From positions 1 to 64,000 of the forward strand of contig QAZA01000007.1 of assembly GCA_003054695.1 (NCBI GenBank): a stretch of DNA of 64,000 nt. The letters are read 5' to 3'. Of the stretch, positions 1-12,900 are shown in pieces. Each line of letters opens with the position of its first letter. Positions within the stretch are counted from its first letter, which is position 1. Under the pieces are notes generated by a model. It saw nothing but the letters and a program-made list of their open reading frames with translations, made no database searches and was not told the DNA's origin. The stretch is from Verrucomicrobia bacterium LW23. Lineage in GTDB: Bacteria; Verrucomicrobiota; Verrucomicrobiia; Methylacidiphilales; UBA1321. The position numbers were made by a program, and so were the translations under genes.

Positions 1-3000
1 GGCCAGGTCCAGGCCGCGGGTGTAGGTGCGCACCAGGGTGGCGAGGGAGCCGGAGCCTCCGCCATAGAGGCTGGTGACGTTGTACTCCGCCACGGGCAGG
101 TTGCCGTCGTAGAGGTAGCGGGTGGCGTTGTGGGGCAGGCTGGCGAGGGAGGTGTCCAGGAACTCGCGCTTTTCCGTGCGGCGGCCGAGGCCGTCGTAAT
201 GGTAGGTGGTGCGGCGAACGCCGTTGGGGGCGTGAGGGGTAAGGGACGAGATGAGGCGGTTTTCTTCGTCGTACTGGTAGGTGGCGCCGGCGCCATCGTG
301 AATAAGGTTGCCGTTGTTGTCGTACCCGGGGTAGCGAGCCTGGGCTCCGCCAGTTATACCGGTGTATTGATTGAGGTTGTTGGACGTGTAGTTGTAGGTG
401 CCCTGCGGCGTGGTGACGCTGGTGAAGTTGCCGTTGGCGTCGTATTGGTAGCTGTATTTGCTGGAGCTGCCAAAGACGTTGCCGACGCCGGAGAGGCGCC
501 GCTGGTCGTCGTAGGTAAAGAACTCGACGCCCTCCGACGAGTTGGTGCGGGAGATGCGCTGCCCGGCGGCGTCATACGCGTAGCTGCAGGAGGCGATGGG
601 CTGCATGCCGCCGCTGCTGACGGGGCGGAGGGTGGAGTCGATGCGGGTGAGGCGGCCCAGGATGTCGTACTCCCGGCTTTCGGTCAGGCCGTCGGGGTTG
701 GTGCGGCTGTTTCGCAGGCCGGTAGCGGTGTCGTAACCGTAGAGGAAGGGCGCGGTGGCGCTGACGCGGCTGTCGAGGATAGTGGAGAGGCGGCCGGCGT
801 TGTCGTAGCCGTAGGTGGTGTTCCACGGTACTGCGGGAGCTTCGCCTGCGTCCGCGGTTAGCAGGTACATGCCGGTGCGGCGCGATTCGGTGTCGTAGGC
901 GTAGGCCAGCTTGTGGGGCAGGCCCGCCTGGGTAGTGGAGGTGTTGCGTCCGGCGGCGTCCCACGTCCAGGTGGTGGTGCCGGTGCCGTCGGTCATGCTG
1001 GTGCGGCGTCCGGCGGCGTCGTAGGTAAAGGTGACGTCGGGGTCGCTGGGGTAGTCGATTTTGGTGAGCTGAGCCTGTTCGTCGTAGGTGTAGGTGGTGG
1101 TACGGCCCAGGCTGTCGGTGCGGTGGAGCAGGTTGCCGTTGGCGTCGTACATGTAGGTGTACGCCTGGCCGTTGGGGTAGGTTTGCTGGGTCACGCGTCC
1201 TCTGGCGTCGTACTGCCATTGGGTAAGCTGGCCGTCGGAGGTCGTCATGCTCGTGCGATTTCCCGCGGCGTCGTAGGTAAAGGTCATCGGCTGCTGGCCG
1301 GTGCCGGACTGCGTTACGACGTTGCCCCAGTCGTCATAGGTAAAGATGGAGATGCGGGGCTCGTTAGCGGTGTGATCGGGGTGTTGGATCAGGAGCACCT
1401 GGTCAAACATGTCGTAGATGTACCGGGTGACGTTGCCGAGAGCGTCCGTGACGGAAGCCAGGCGTCCGAGCTCATCGTAGCCGTAGCGGGTAACGGCGCC
1501 GTTTGGTGCGGTCTCCTTGATCTTGGCAAAGCGCTTGTTGTACTCCACGGTGCTTGTCTGGCCGGAGCGGCTGGTGGCGGAATTCAGCAGTTCGCCGTTT
1601 TGCGGATCGTACGTATAACGGATAGAGGTAGGATCCCCGCCAGGGTTTGTCGGCGGGTAGGTGATGGAGCTGATCTGGTGTACCGGGGTATATGTCACGG
1701 CGGTAACCCCGCCGGCCGCATCTGTAAAGGCAACGGGCCGGCCCAGGTCGTCGTACTCATACGTGGTTACTCCGCCCGCATTATCTTCCACACGGATCGG
1801 TTCGTGCCATCGGTTGTAGAAGATGCGCTTTTCGACATACTGGGCATGGTTTGCCCAGTCATCGGGCAGGGCGGCGGAGCCGATACTGATAGCGACAGGG
1901 CGGTTGCAGGAGTCGTACGCGGTGCCATGCCTGACGCCGGTGGCGTCTGTGACAAAGGTCATGTTTCCGTTGGCGTCGTAGTCAAACCGGACGAGGTTGC
2001 CCATCATGTCGGTCGTCTTGCGGAAGTTGAGCTTGTCGTACGTGTGGGTGACGGTATGGCCCCGTCCGTTGGTGGAGGTGAGCAGATTGCTGTTGTTGTC
2101 AAACGTCTGCTGCAAGGCGTACACGCGTTTTCCACTCACGCCCGTACGGCGGCCTATCTGGTCATAGGTAAAGTGTGTGCTTGCGGAGGGCATGCCTGCG
2201 CTGGAGTACTCGACGGTGGTGAGGTAGCCTGTCTTCAGCTCATAGGTGTAGGTGGCGGTGCGCTCGGAGAGGGTACCCTTTCCTTCCACCATGGTTGCCA
2301 CACGGCCCGCGGGATCGTAGGTAAACTCGGTTCTGATGCCTTCAGGATCGGTAATGGATATGATCTGATCCGCATCATCGTATTCAATGACGTTGCCGGG
2401 GCTTTTGGGCACGACCGTCCCCGTGGCACGACCGAAGGAGTCGAAGACATGGGTGGAGACTTCTCCCAGTGCGTTTCTTTCCTCGCGCATGTTGCCGGAG
2501 CTGTCGTATGTCATGGTCATGAGCACGTGCTCAGCGCCATTTCCATCCACAATGCTGATGGAGTTGCGGCGGCCGGACCCATCATAGCCATAGCGGTACA
2601 CGCGGCCACGTTGCGTCGCAGTCTTGCCTCGTTCAATTTCGCGAATGAGCGAGCCCGACCACGTGGTGGTTGTCAGCGTGCCATCGGGGTCGGTCTGTGT
2701 AATAATCCGGTCGTGGCCATCATACGTCCATGAAGTAGTATTGCCGCGGGGATCCGTACGAGTGAGGCGATTGCCCAGATGATCGTAGGTGTAGGTGGTG
2801 ACATGGTTCTCGGCATCGCCCATGCGGATGACATTGCCCTTGCCGTCATACTCAAAGGTCGAGGTGTTGCCATTGGGGTCGGTTTGCGACGTGATCAGGC
2901 CCCAGGAGTTATAGGTGTAGGCCATCTCCTGGGCTTTCTCCGTTCCCTCGGCATAGATGGTCTTGGTCAGGTTACCCTTGATATCAAAAAGCTGCTTGGT

Positions 3001-3960
3001 CTTGAGCCCGGCCGGGTCGGTCATCTCCGACATGGCCCTGCTGTTGGGGAGGAACTTTGCGGTGCTTGTGCCAAGGGAGTCGAGCTGGCGAATCGTATTG
3101 CCATACTCGTCATAGTCCTTGCGCCCCAGCCTGCCCGCGGCATCGGTAAAGTCATACGTGCGCGGCCCCGCATTCGCATCTTTCGACACAGCTGCCTCTG
3201 ACTTGAATAGGGCCTTGCCATTAATGGAATCAAAGATCAGCTGGCCATTCATGTCGTACCGTTTGGTACGCACGGCGCCTTCCGAGTTGAGAATTTCGGC
3301 CTGGTACTCCTGCCTGCCGTGATCGAAGTGATAGGTGAAGTACCATCCCTGGCCCGCGCTGTCCGTCTGGGAGACGAGGGCGCCGAGGGCGTACACCATA
3401 TCGAAGGAGTTCCCGTTGACGTCCGTTTTGCGCTCAATCAGGCCGCTCGCGGAATTCTTATACGTAATGGTTCCACCGGCGGAGTAGGCCACGGTGGCCA
3501 GGAAGCCGTTGGCGTCATAGGTATACGTTACCGTTCTCCCTTCGGAGTCCTGGGCGCTGGTGATTCGGCCATTGCTGTCGCGCTGGATACCAAACTGGGT
3601 GTTGCCATCACCATCAGTGATGGCGGTAACCTCGCCGTTAGCCACAACTGCAGCACCGTGACTGGTGTTGCGATTGCCGCTGGCGAGGGGAAGACCTTCG
3701 AGATCGAATGTCGTCCACTCACCTTCGGGGGACGTGATGACCATGCCGCCGCCGATGGGAATATGGGGAATCCACGCCTGGTCGTCCAGCACGTTGACCT
3801 GCTCTCCAGCACTCGGAGTGGTGGGGATGATGCTTGGCCGCCCCGCACTATACACAGAGAGCTTTTTGCCATTGGCGGACATGAATCTGGATTGCGCCGG
3901 GTTGATGGGATTGTACGTGTCACCACGCCAACGGACCCCGTAAATCGCGACCTTGGGTGC
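1..3960 (-). repeat. YD/RHS repeat array
   Basis: Within the giant gene, roughly 20-residue units with the core YD..GR/GN....D..G..T.Y.YD follow one another from about 3960 to the left edge. They form the beta-cage shell of RHS/teneurin-type proteins. The DNA is correspondingly repetitive, with 'gtcgtaggtaaaggt'-like words recurring. Confidence 0.85.
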
Positions 3961-6900
3961 ATCCAGCTCAGCTGCCAGCTTTTGCAGGGGGCTCTTTATC
4001 GGCGTGCCGCCTCCACCGCCGCTGCTCGGCGGTTCACCATTGCCCGCAATGCTGCCCATACTGGTGGTGGTTCCCCCGCCTCCGCCGCTGCTGGGCGGGC
4101 CGGAAGGAGGCGATGAACTGCTTGAGACGGTGGTGCCACCTCCACCACTACTTGTGGACGAAGGTGGGGACGTACCCAACTCCTCTCTTTGGGCAGCCAT
4201 TGCGGCCCCAGCCCCATTGTCAAGGGATGGTGCCTGGGCCTCCAGTTCTTCCGGAGTCGGGGGCTCCGGAGCATCGTCCTGGCTGATTAGCGCAATCAGA
4301 TAGACTTCGAGCTTGTCCGTAACGCCTTGCCACTGCCATTTGCCGTTGAGGTAGTAACGCGTCAGCTTGGCATAGCCTCCCGGCACGCGTATGCGAAGGT
4401 CGTGGACTTCATCGCGATATTCGCGCGAAGGCAGATTCACCCAGGAATTGGTCGCCCAGTTTTGCGAGCACCAGTTGATCCCCAGGAACGGCCAGCAAAG
4501 CTCAGGCATGAGCTCTCCGCCCGAGGGACGCAGCGTTACGGAGCCGCCACCGGCCGCGAGAGGGCGAATGTCCGAAGGGCCGCTGCCCGACGGCGGGCAA
4601 TCGTTGAGGACGTAGCTCCACATTGCTGGCGCCTCCACCGGATACTCATCGCCCGCAAAGCAGTTGAACTTGCCGGAGAGATTACCCAGCGCACGATAGG
4701 TATAGCAGGTCTCCTTGATTCGATCGGAATCGGAATCACCGGGAGGCGGATTACCGCTTCCGGGATTCGTGTTATCCATCCGGGCGTTTATGCACGGGTC
4801 CGCCTGCGTTGGGGGAATCGGAAGACTCTTGATGCACGTGGCGCGGTAGGTCATCGTTGCCTGCTTGCCGGCACCCAGCGTCGTCGGCAGTTGCTCCACC
4901 ACCTCGTATTTAAAGTGCGCGTCGTTCTTTGGCGGATTGAACTTGACGTCCTTGGCGCCAATCAGGCCGTGATTGGTGAAGGTGATCTGGCCGGTAAATA
5001 CGTCATCCTTGCACATGGGCGGCAGATTGATGCCGGTGGGATTACCCGTGATGACAGGAGCGGGAACATTTGTGGTAAAGGTCGCGTCGAGTTTAATGTC
5101 GTAGCGATCCTGAACGGTCGTCGGCACCACGCTCCAGGTAATATTGACGAGCTGCGCGACAAGAGCGACAGGCACGGGCACGGATGTCCCGGGTTGCACC
5201 CACATGGTGCCATTGAATGTGGCGTGGCGGGGCGACGTGACAGTGTAGCGATAGTGGCCGGACGGGACATCTGAAAACGTGGCAAGCCCGGCTACGTCAG
5301 ATGTCTTCTGGAACGTAAGGGTGGGTACATTGACGTTCTGCAGCGATACGCTCGCTCCCTGCACGCCTTCAATCAGTTCGTCATTCGCGTTGGTTGTGCC
5401 GGTGTAAATATCCTTACAGTGGAATACAGCGCCGCCCGTTGTGGAGGATGTTACGGTGGCGACGATCAACGTGTCCACGTTACCCGAGTTGTCAGCCGAT
5501 GCCCGAAGGATAAACGGATAGATGCCCTGCTGAACGCTGGCGCCCGGCGCCAGGGTTACCGAAACGGGAACGGCACGGCTCGTTTCCAGGTGGTCGATCG
5601 TTTCCGCAACATTGAGCGAGAGCCAGCTGGGCGCTGCAGTCCCGTCCGCATAGTTCAGCAACCGCAGGTTGATCCGCGACGCCTTCTGAAAGCCGACATT
5701 GGATAAAGCGAGGTTGACCGTCTGCTGCACACCACCGGGGTTGAGGCCGACCGGTGTGGAGAGCTGGGACCAGCGCAGCGCGGGAGTCGCGTCCGAGAAC
5801 AGGTACCATACTGGTATCGTCTGCCAGACAAGGGGTGCGCCGCCGGCCCCATCGTCGCTGACCACGCGGAAAACGACTTTGCCGGAGGGCAGAACTGTAT
5901 TGTCCGCCGAGAACACAATCGAGATTGTACCCGATTTGTTTGGCTCCAGTACGTTGAGCGTTTTGCCGGCGGTTGTTGAGATTCCCGTCGGGATGGCACC
6001 GCCGGTCTGGTCGGCACCTACACATTCAATTCGCAGATTGTGGGCGGTCATTCCCGGCCCCGTCTGGGCCGTAAGGGTTACGCCAATCGGATAGTTCTTT
6101 GGCATGCTGGCCCGGAACTCCGTGGGCGTAATCGATAACTTCCTGAGGGTGAATGACTTCTGAGGGATACGATCCGTCAGGTCCGGATGTACGGCACCCA
6201 CGGAGTAGAGGCCGCCCGGAACGGCCGGGCCAGGCGTAAACGTATAGGAGAAATCACCCTGTTGATCGCTCACCAGCGCAACTGCCCGGTCATAACCCGC
6301 GGCGGTCAGGTACAGCGTAACCATCTGCCCACGGGCTGGTGACTGATCAGCCCGCCAGCGCGCTTTGCCCGTGATAACGACAGGCTCGCTGCTCGAGGTC
6401 TCCGGAGTTACCGCAAGCACCTCGGCCTCATATGCGGTCTCCACCATGGTGACGCTTTTGCGGGCGGAAACGCCGGGCAGCTCCACCTGATCGGCCTGGC
6501 CACGATGGTAGTACACGCTATCGACAACAAGCCGGACAATCCCGACAGCCGGAGCGTTGCTGGGCACGGGAAAGAAAATCACCGGCGAGGTTACCGTCTC
6601 GCCACCGGGAATCCGCAGCACTGTATCCCCGTTGGTCAACGTAATCACGTTGGCACCCAGGTTAAAGTGAAGCGGGACAGACGCGTAAAGCGTACTGGAG
6701 CTGTCTTCCAGTAATATCCTGGCCTTGTCCGAGGGCAGTCCGTTATTGGCGCGCGCCACCAGAATATCGACAGGCTGTGTGGACGGATTGGTCACGGAGA
6801 ACTGTACGCGGCCCGTGCCCGAACGGGTGAACAGGCCGGGCTGAACCGAAACCGCCAGCGGGCTTTCGACGACCGGCAACTCCACGCTGCCCTTGATCAC

Positions 6901-9900
6901 AACTTTTTCTCCCGGGTGCGGTGTTTCCTCCAAGGCCACGACAATGGGCACAGTGCTGGCCGGCAGATCGGAATAGCCGCCTACAACAACCATTACTTCC
7001 GTCACCTGGCCCCCTTGCAGGGTAAAGACCTCCGAGAAATGATCGCGTCCCCGCATGGAAACTTTCAGACGCGAGTTACTGAGGGCCGTGGCGGAAAGGT
7101 TGCGCACGGTAACAGGGATTCCGTTGGGCACCCCACGCGCGATAGAGGTGCCGGTGGGGAAGATGAGTACGATCTCGGGTAGCACCAGGGAGCGCCCCAC
7201 ACTCCGCTGCCCATCGTTATCCAGCGTGGTCACCGTGTAGCGCCGTTCGCCGCCGGAGTAAGTGGAGTCCGTCCAGCTTGTCGCTGTCAGCGGCCCGTTC
7301 TCGTTGAGCTTGACGAGAGCCGGCTCCGTGCCGCGTTCCAGATCATAGCCCGCGAGGGACTGCGACTGCACGGGCGCCCAGGTAAGTGAAGGGAAGCCTT
7401 TTCCTTCGCGAACGATCTCCAGCAAGGACGTGGGCAACAGGCCCACATTGATGTAATGCCACGCGCTTGCCGCCGACACGTTTCCGGCAGGGTCCACCGC
7501 AACCACGGCGTAGTACGGTTTGGTGGAATCCGGATGACTGTCGGTAGCCTGCAGCGCAGAGATTCCGCCGGCAACAGGAGTAAGAGAAGCGATGTCCCCG
7601 CCCGCCACGTTGGATCGATAGAGCGAGTAAGTCACTCCGACACCGGCGACGTCCGAAGGCGCCTGCCATTGCAGGCGTACGCCGTATCCAAGTACTGCTC
7701 CCGTTAAATCCCGAGGCGCCGAGGTTGGCTGAAAGCGGGCCGCAACACTGACTGCCGCGCTCGCCGTGCCTACCGATTCATCGCCGCTGACAGAACGGAC
7801 GGTGGCAACCTTGTACGAGTAAGAACCCGTGGCCGGCGGGGTGTCCAGGAACGTAGTCGCGCCGCCCGACCGCGCGAGGGGCTCGTACACGGAGCCGTTA
7901 AGGCGAAAGAGCTGATAATCTGCGGCGCCCTGAACCGGCTGCCAGCTAAGCTGCACATGACCTTGCGGTTTCGGCGTCGCCGTAAGCCCGAAGGGCGCTC
8001 CAAGACCCGGCAAGCTGCCCTGGTAAACTTCACACGTATGCGCGGGAACAATTCGGGCGCTGGAGTTATCAAGGGCATCGACGCCAGCGTACACAAACGT
8101 CAGCGTCTCCGCCGTCGATCCCGCATTGGCCGGCAATGGGCCTGTCGCCACCCAAGTCAGCGCGTCCGTACCTGCGACAATGGTCTCGAAGGGAATAACC
8201 GTTTGCGGGCTGGATGAGGAAAGCGTGTAGCCCAGCGAGGGCGGACTGCCTGCCTTCGTTGCTTCGGTAACCGTAAAGGTTACCTGGAGCTGCAGCGGGT
8301 TGGACGTGTCATTACGCAGTGTGGTGGAAGGACTGACAAGCAGCGTGGAGAGGTCCGGCCCCACAGTGTCAAACGTCAGATTTTCCCCAGCTTCAACAAC
8401 CGAACCTTTATTGCCCGCAATGTCCGTCGCAGAGAAGATGGCTTTGGCGGCACCTGCTTTTGTCGAGGAATCGACGACGAAGTGACCCCGAAACCTGGTG
8501 TTGGACAAGGGCTCGGCCTCCAACGCCACAGCAAGGCTTTGCCCACCGGCCGGCGTAATGTTGAGGAAAGGCGTATCAACCACCGGCTCACTGGTTTGCA
8601 AAACAACGTCCACGCGGCCAACGCCCATCTTGCCCGACACAGCATCATGCGGCCCTCGCGGCGTGTATTCAATCGAGCTGGCTTTGGGCGCAATACGATC
8701 GGCCGTAGCCTGCTGCTGCGGCGAGTAATCGCTCTCCAGACCCGCGACGCTGACGGCGGTAACCCGGTAGTACCACTGGCCATCGCTCGGGGGCAAGTTA
8801 GTGAAGGTACCCTGCGTGACCACAGCGCCGGGGTTTAGCAGCGTGCCTGCATTAGAGGTGCTAAACGGGGCGTCCGACCGATAAATCCGGTAGCCCGCCA
8901 CATTCCCCGAAGAAGTAGTGCCCCAGGTTATCAGCACCGATCCGCCCTTGAGCGACTGCGTGCGGACCGACGTGGGCGCAGTGGGGGCGTTGGGATCAAC
9001 AATCAACGTAACCGCAGTGGAAAGCGCTCCCTGCCCACGACGATTGGAGGCAGCTGCACGGATGACGTTCGTCCCCTCAGCCAGCGAGAGCGCGGTCTGA
9101 AACCTGCCCTGGCTGTCCGGAGTCAGCAGATTGCCCGCCGCAACGTCATTGTTGTACAACTGAACCTTGGTGCCGAGAGGCGTGGTCCCCTGAATCACCA
9201 TGACAGTTTGCCCGATGTTGCGGGTCCCCGTCGGTGAGGTAATCGCCGGCGCCACAGGCAGCGGAATCTCCACCACCACAGGCCGGATCAGCTGAGAGGA
9301 GATACCCATTTTGTCGACAGCCTTAATGATGAGCTGATACTCGCCGTCGGGAATCGAAAGCAGGTTAAACGGAGCCGAATAATTGCCGGCGCCGTCCCCC
9401 TGAACATCCGTGCCAAGGGAAGTTGTGTTGAGGAAAAACTCGACTCGCGCCACACCAGCCGGGTCTGTCGCGTAAACACGTAAGGTACCGTCTGCAGGCA
9501 AAACGTAACCCGACGTTACCTCCGCAGTATTGAAGCGCAGATTGGAAAGAGCCGGCCCGGAATTATCGCGCACCAGCGAGGCTGAGGCCACCGGGCTGTC
9601 CGGGATATCCGTCGCAAATGCGATGGCCCGCACCTGAGCGCTCGTCGTGAGCAAAAACGGCTCCGTGTAGACGGTGGAGGAACGAGTCGGCGTGGAGCCG
9701 TCGAGCGTGTAGGTAATCGTCGTGCCCGGCATCGTGTTGGACAAGGTCACAAGCACATCGCCGGTAAACGTTCCGGATGCAGGGCTAATTGACGGCGCAT
9801 GGGATGGCAACGAGTACTTCCTGGCGAGGTACAGCAGGATCTCCTGCCGCTCCTCCCCTGTTACCGCGCGATTATAGGCAATAACCTCACAAATGGTCTG

Positions 9901-12900
9901 ACGAGCGTGCCGAATTCCGTCGATGCCGGCTCCGACAACGATCCGCTCCCCACCCGTGGCATACACCGGCGCACCGGTGGCAACGGTAGCCCCGTTATGG
10001 CCGACAGCCAGCTGAGACTGCCGGTGAATCGCGTCCTGAATCAGATAGCCCTGGCCCGCAACCGGCGAAGGGCCGGAAATGGTAGGCATACCATACGAGT
10101 CCACGGACACGCGGCCCAGAGTATCCACGCCCAGCGTAAAGGACTGATTATAGAACGCGTTGCCGTAGGTCAGGCCACCGCTCCAGTCGTTGCCATCGTA
10201 CCGGGCGACAATAAACACCGATCGATCGGCATTCCCCCGGGATAAACCGTCAAATCCCAGCCTCGTGAGCCGCTCCGAGGCGGCGTTCACCTCAATGCCC
10301 GGCTTGCCGCCCACTGCCTCAGGCCGGAGAAGCGGCGGATTGACCGCAGGATTGACATTATTGTGAAACGGCGAGTGATCCGGCCACGAGATAACCCGGC
10401 CTTGCCCATCCAGCGTCACAACTTCCGCCTTCAGCCACAAAGCCAGCCCACTCTGGGCGATAGGGTGAGAAGCGTTTTGCGACTCTACATAAGCATCCGC
10501 GAGATCCCGATTCCAGCCGTATGTATGAATCATGTTCCGCACGTCCTGCGCATAACTGTTCACCCATTCCGCAAAAATATGATAAACGCCATATTTATTC
10601 GCCAGAACCACCTCCGCCTGCAGGCGCTCCTGCTCAGTCAATACACGATTATAAACTACAATCTCCGCAATATCGCCAAGGAACGGGTCAATAATCCCAG
10701 CTGCGGAATGATTAAGCTCAACGGCGCCTATGAGAATATCATTCGCATCTTCACTGATGGATTGATAGCGTTGTCCGACAGGAAATTCCCGTTGCAACAG
10801 CCCAGAGGCAAACAAGCGCGTCGTCTCTGTGTCGAACGACATGCCGACGACTCTCATCTGCCAAGGCAACGGAGGGCTGTACACACCCAGGAGGTCAGGT
10901 TCACTGTGTCCTGCGAACCCGGTCAATTCGTTACTCGCGCGAAATCCCAAAGTATAACGATGACTGATATCAAAATTATCTTCAGCAAACGATTCCGAAT
11001 AGTAATACTGCGACTTTGACAGAATCGCACCAAAGTTATTTTCGTAGGTGGCCAGCGAACCAGGGATGACAGCTCCCACACCCTCTGATCTCGCGACGGC
11101 AAGTATGGTCATGCCGGCGCTGACATCCATCGGCGTGCCGTTGGAAATCCGCAGATGGGCGAGCGCGCCGTCAAAACGAATGGCCGGCTTCCCCGCATAT
11201 GCATTGGCGATGATCGTCGGCTGATTCGGCTCACTGCCCTGGAGGGCATATTGCCCCAGATTGGCTTGGTTTTGCCATTGCGATACTTTGCCGTTGGCGT
11301 CATGCGTCACCCCCGTATCAGCCTTTAGCCAAATCTGCAGACCTTCCGTCTGAAGACCCGCGTCGATAATCGCAGCAAAACTCAGCGCCTTGTCGCGGGT
11401 CCAACGACCCGCGGCAATCAGCGCCTGGATCTCCGGCGTAAAGGCCTGTACCCAGGCGGCCGCGGGGTGAAACGTCCCATACTTGTCGGCAAGGTAAACT
11501 TCCACTTCGGTACGCTCAGCGTCCGAAAGAGCGCGGTTATAGATAAGCACCTCACACAGCGTCTGTCCGACAAACGAAGAAACATCCAGCGATGCCCCCA
11601 AAACCAGAGTGGCACCGCTGGTTTCCAACTGGACGGGAGTTGTGCCCAGTACCTCCCCAGCGACCGCCAGTCCAAATTCACCATTCTGCACCCATGCCGT
11701 TTGTAGCAGATGATCCTTCCCAATTACGCTGACCGAATCGAATGTCGTATACGTCCCCGTGTAGAATGAACCCGAAAGCACACCGGGCTCCGAAGCAATT
11801 GTAAGCCCAAATGCGCCGTTAGGTTGTGCTGAACCATAGATCACACCGCCATCACCCGGGGAACTATACTTGGAAACAATAAACATCGTGCGATCTTCAT
11901 TCTGCTGGCTAAAACCTGTTGCATTATAGGACGCAAGCGCTTGGTTAAAGCCGTCAAATCGCACTCCGGGCATGCCGTTGGCCGCATGGCTTACGAAGAT
12001 GGGCGCTGCCCCGTAAGCAGGCACCGAAACGTCATGGAGAAATGCCGAATCCGACCAGCCCAAAACTTCACCCTGTGTACCGTGGGTCAATCCGCTGTCC
12101 GCTTTCAGCCAAAGAGCCAGGCCCACCACCGAAACAGCCTGCGGGTTCTGGACGAAGGAAACGTATGCAAGCGCCTTGTCCCTGGTCATCCGCCCTGCCG
12201 CCACAAACCCCTTAAACTCCGCCGGTAACGCCTGAAACCAGGCGGCCTCCGGATGATAGAGCCCGTACTTGTCCGCAAGATACTTCTCTACTTGTGTGCG
12301 CTCGGCAAGTGTAAGAGCCCGGTCATAAATAAGTACCTCATTCAGAGTCTGGTTGACGTAGACTCCTAAATCAATGGCTGCACCCAATATCACCTGTTCG
12401 GGGCTGACGTCATAGCTAACACTTTCTGTGCCCAGGCTTTCGCCCGAAAGCATAAAGCTAAGCTCGCCATTCTGGAGAACTACGCTTTGCAACAGGTACC
12501 CGGCACCTATTCCCTTTGCTCCAAAATTATTATGGCCGTAGTAGTAATCAACACATAGATCCCCCTGATCTGTAAGACCAACTCCAAACGTCTTGTTGTA
12601 CGCTACCTTGCCGTATACAACGCTACCGCCCCAGCCTACCGAATCATAGCGGCCTACCACAAACACCGTACAATCGCCGTTACCAGCGCTCAATCCCTGG
12701 GGGTGCAAGCTGCGCATGCCTTCGGGTAGACCGCTAAAGCGAACGCCCGCCTTGCCATTCACCGCGGAGTTTACCAGCGAGGGACCCTCCGATTCCTGCA
12801 ACGGAACAAAGTCATTTCCATTGGGAGATTGATCGGACCAACCTGTGAGCCGACCACCGCTGGTCGCTACGCCCGCATCAGGCTTCAGCCAGAGACCAAG

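Noticed and set aside
913..2733. Long plus-strand open frame (606 codons) antisense to the giant RHS gene
   Set aside because: It mirrors the YD-repeat codons: Gly/Val/Ala-rich, no domain, and the minus strand frame is continuous and clearly coding.
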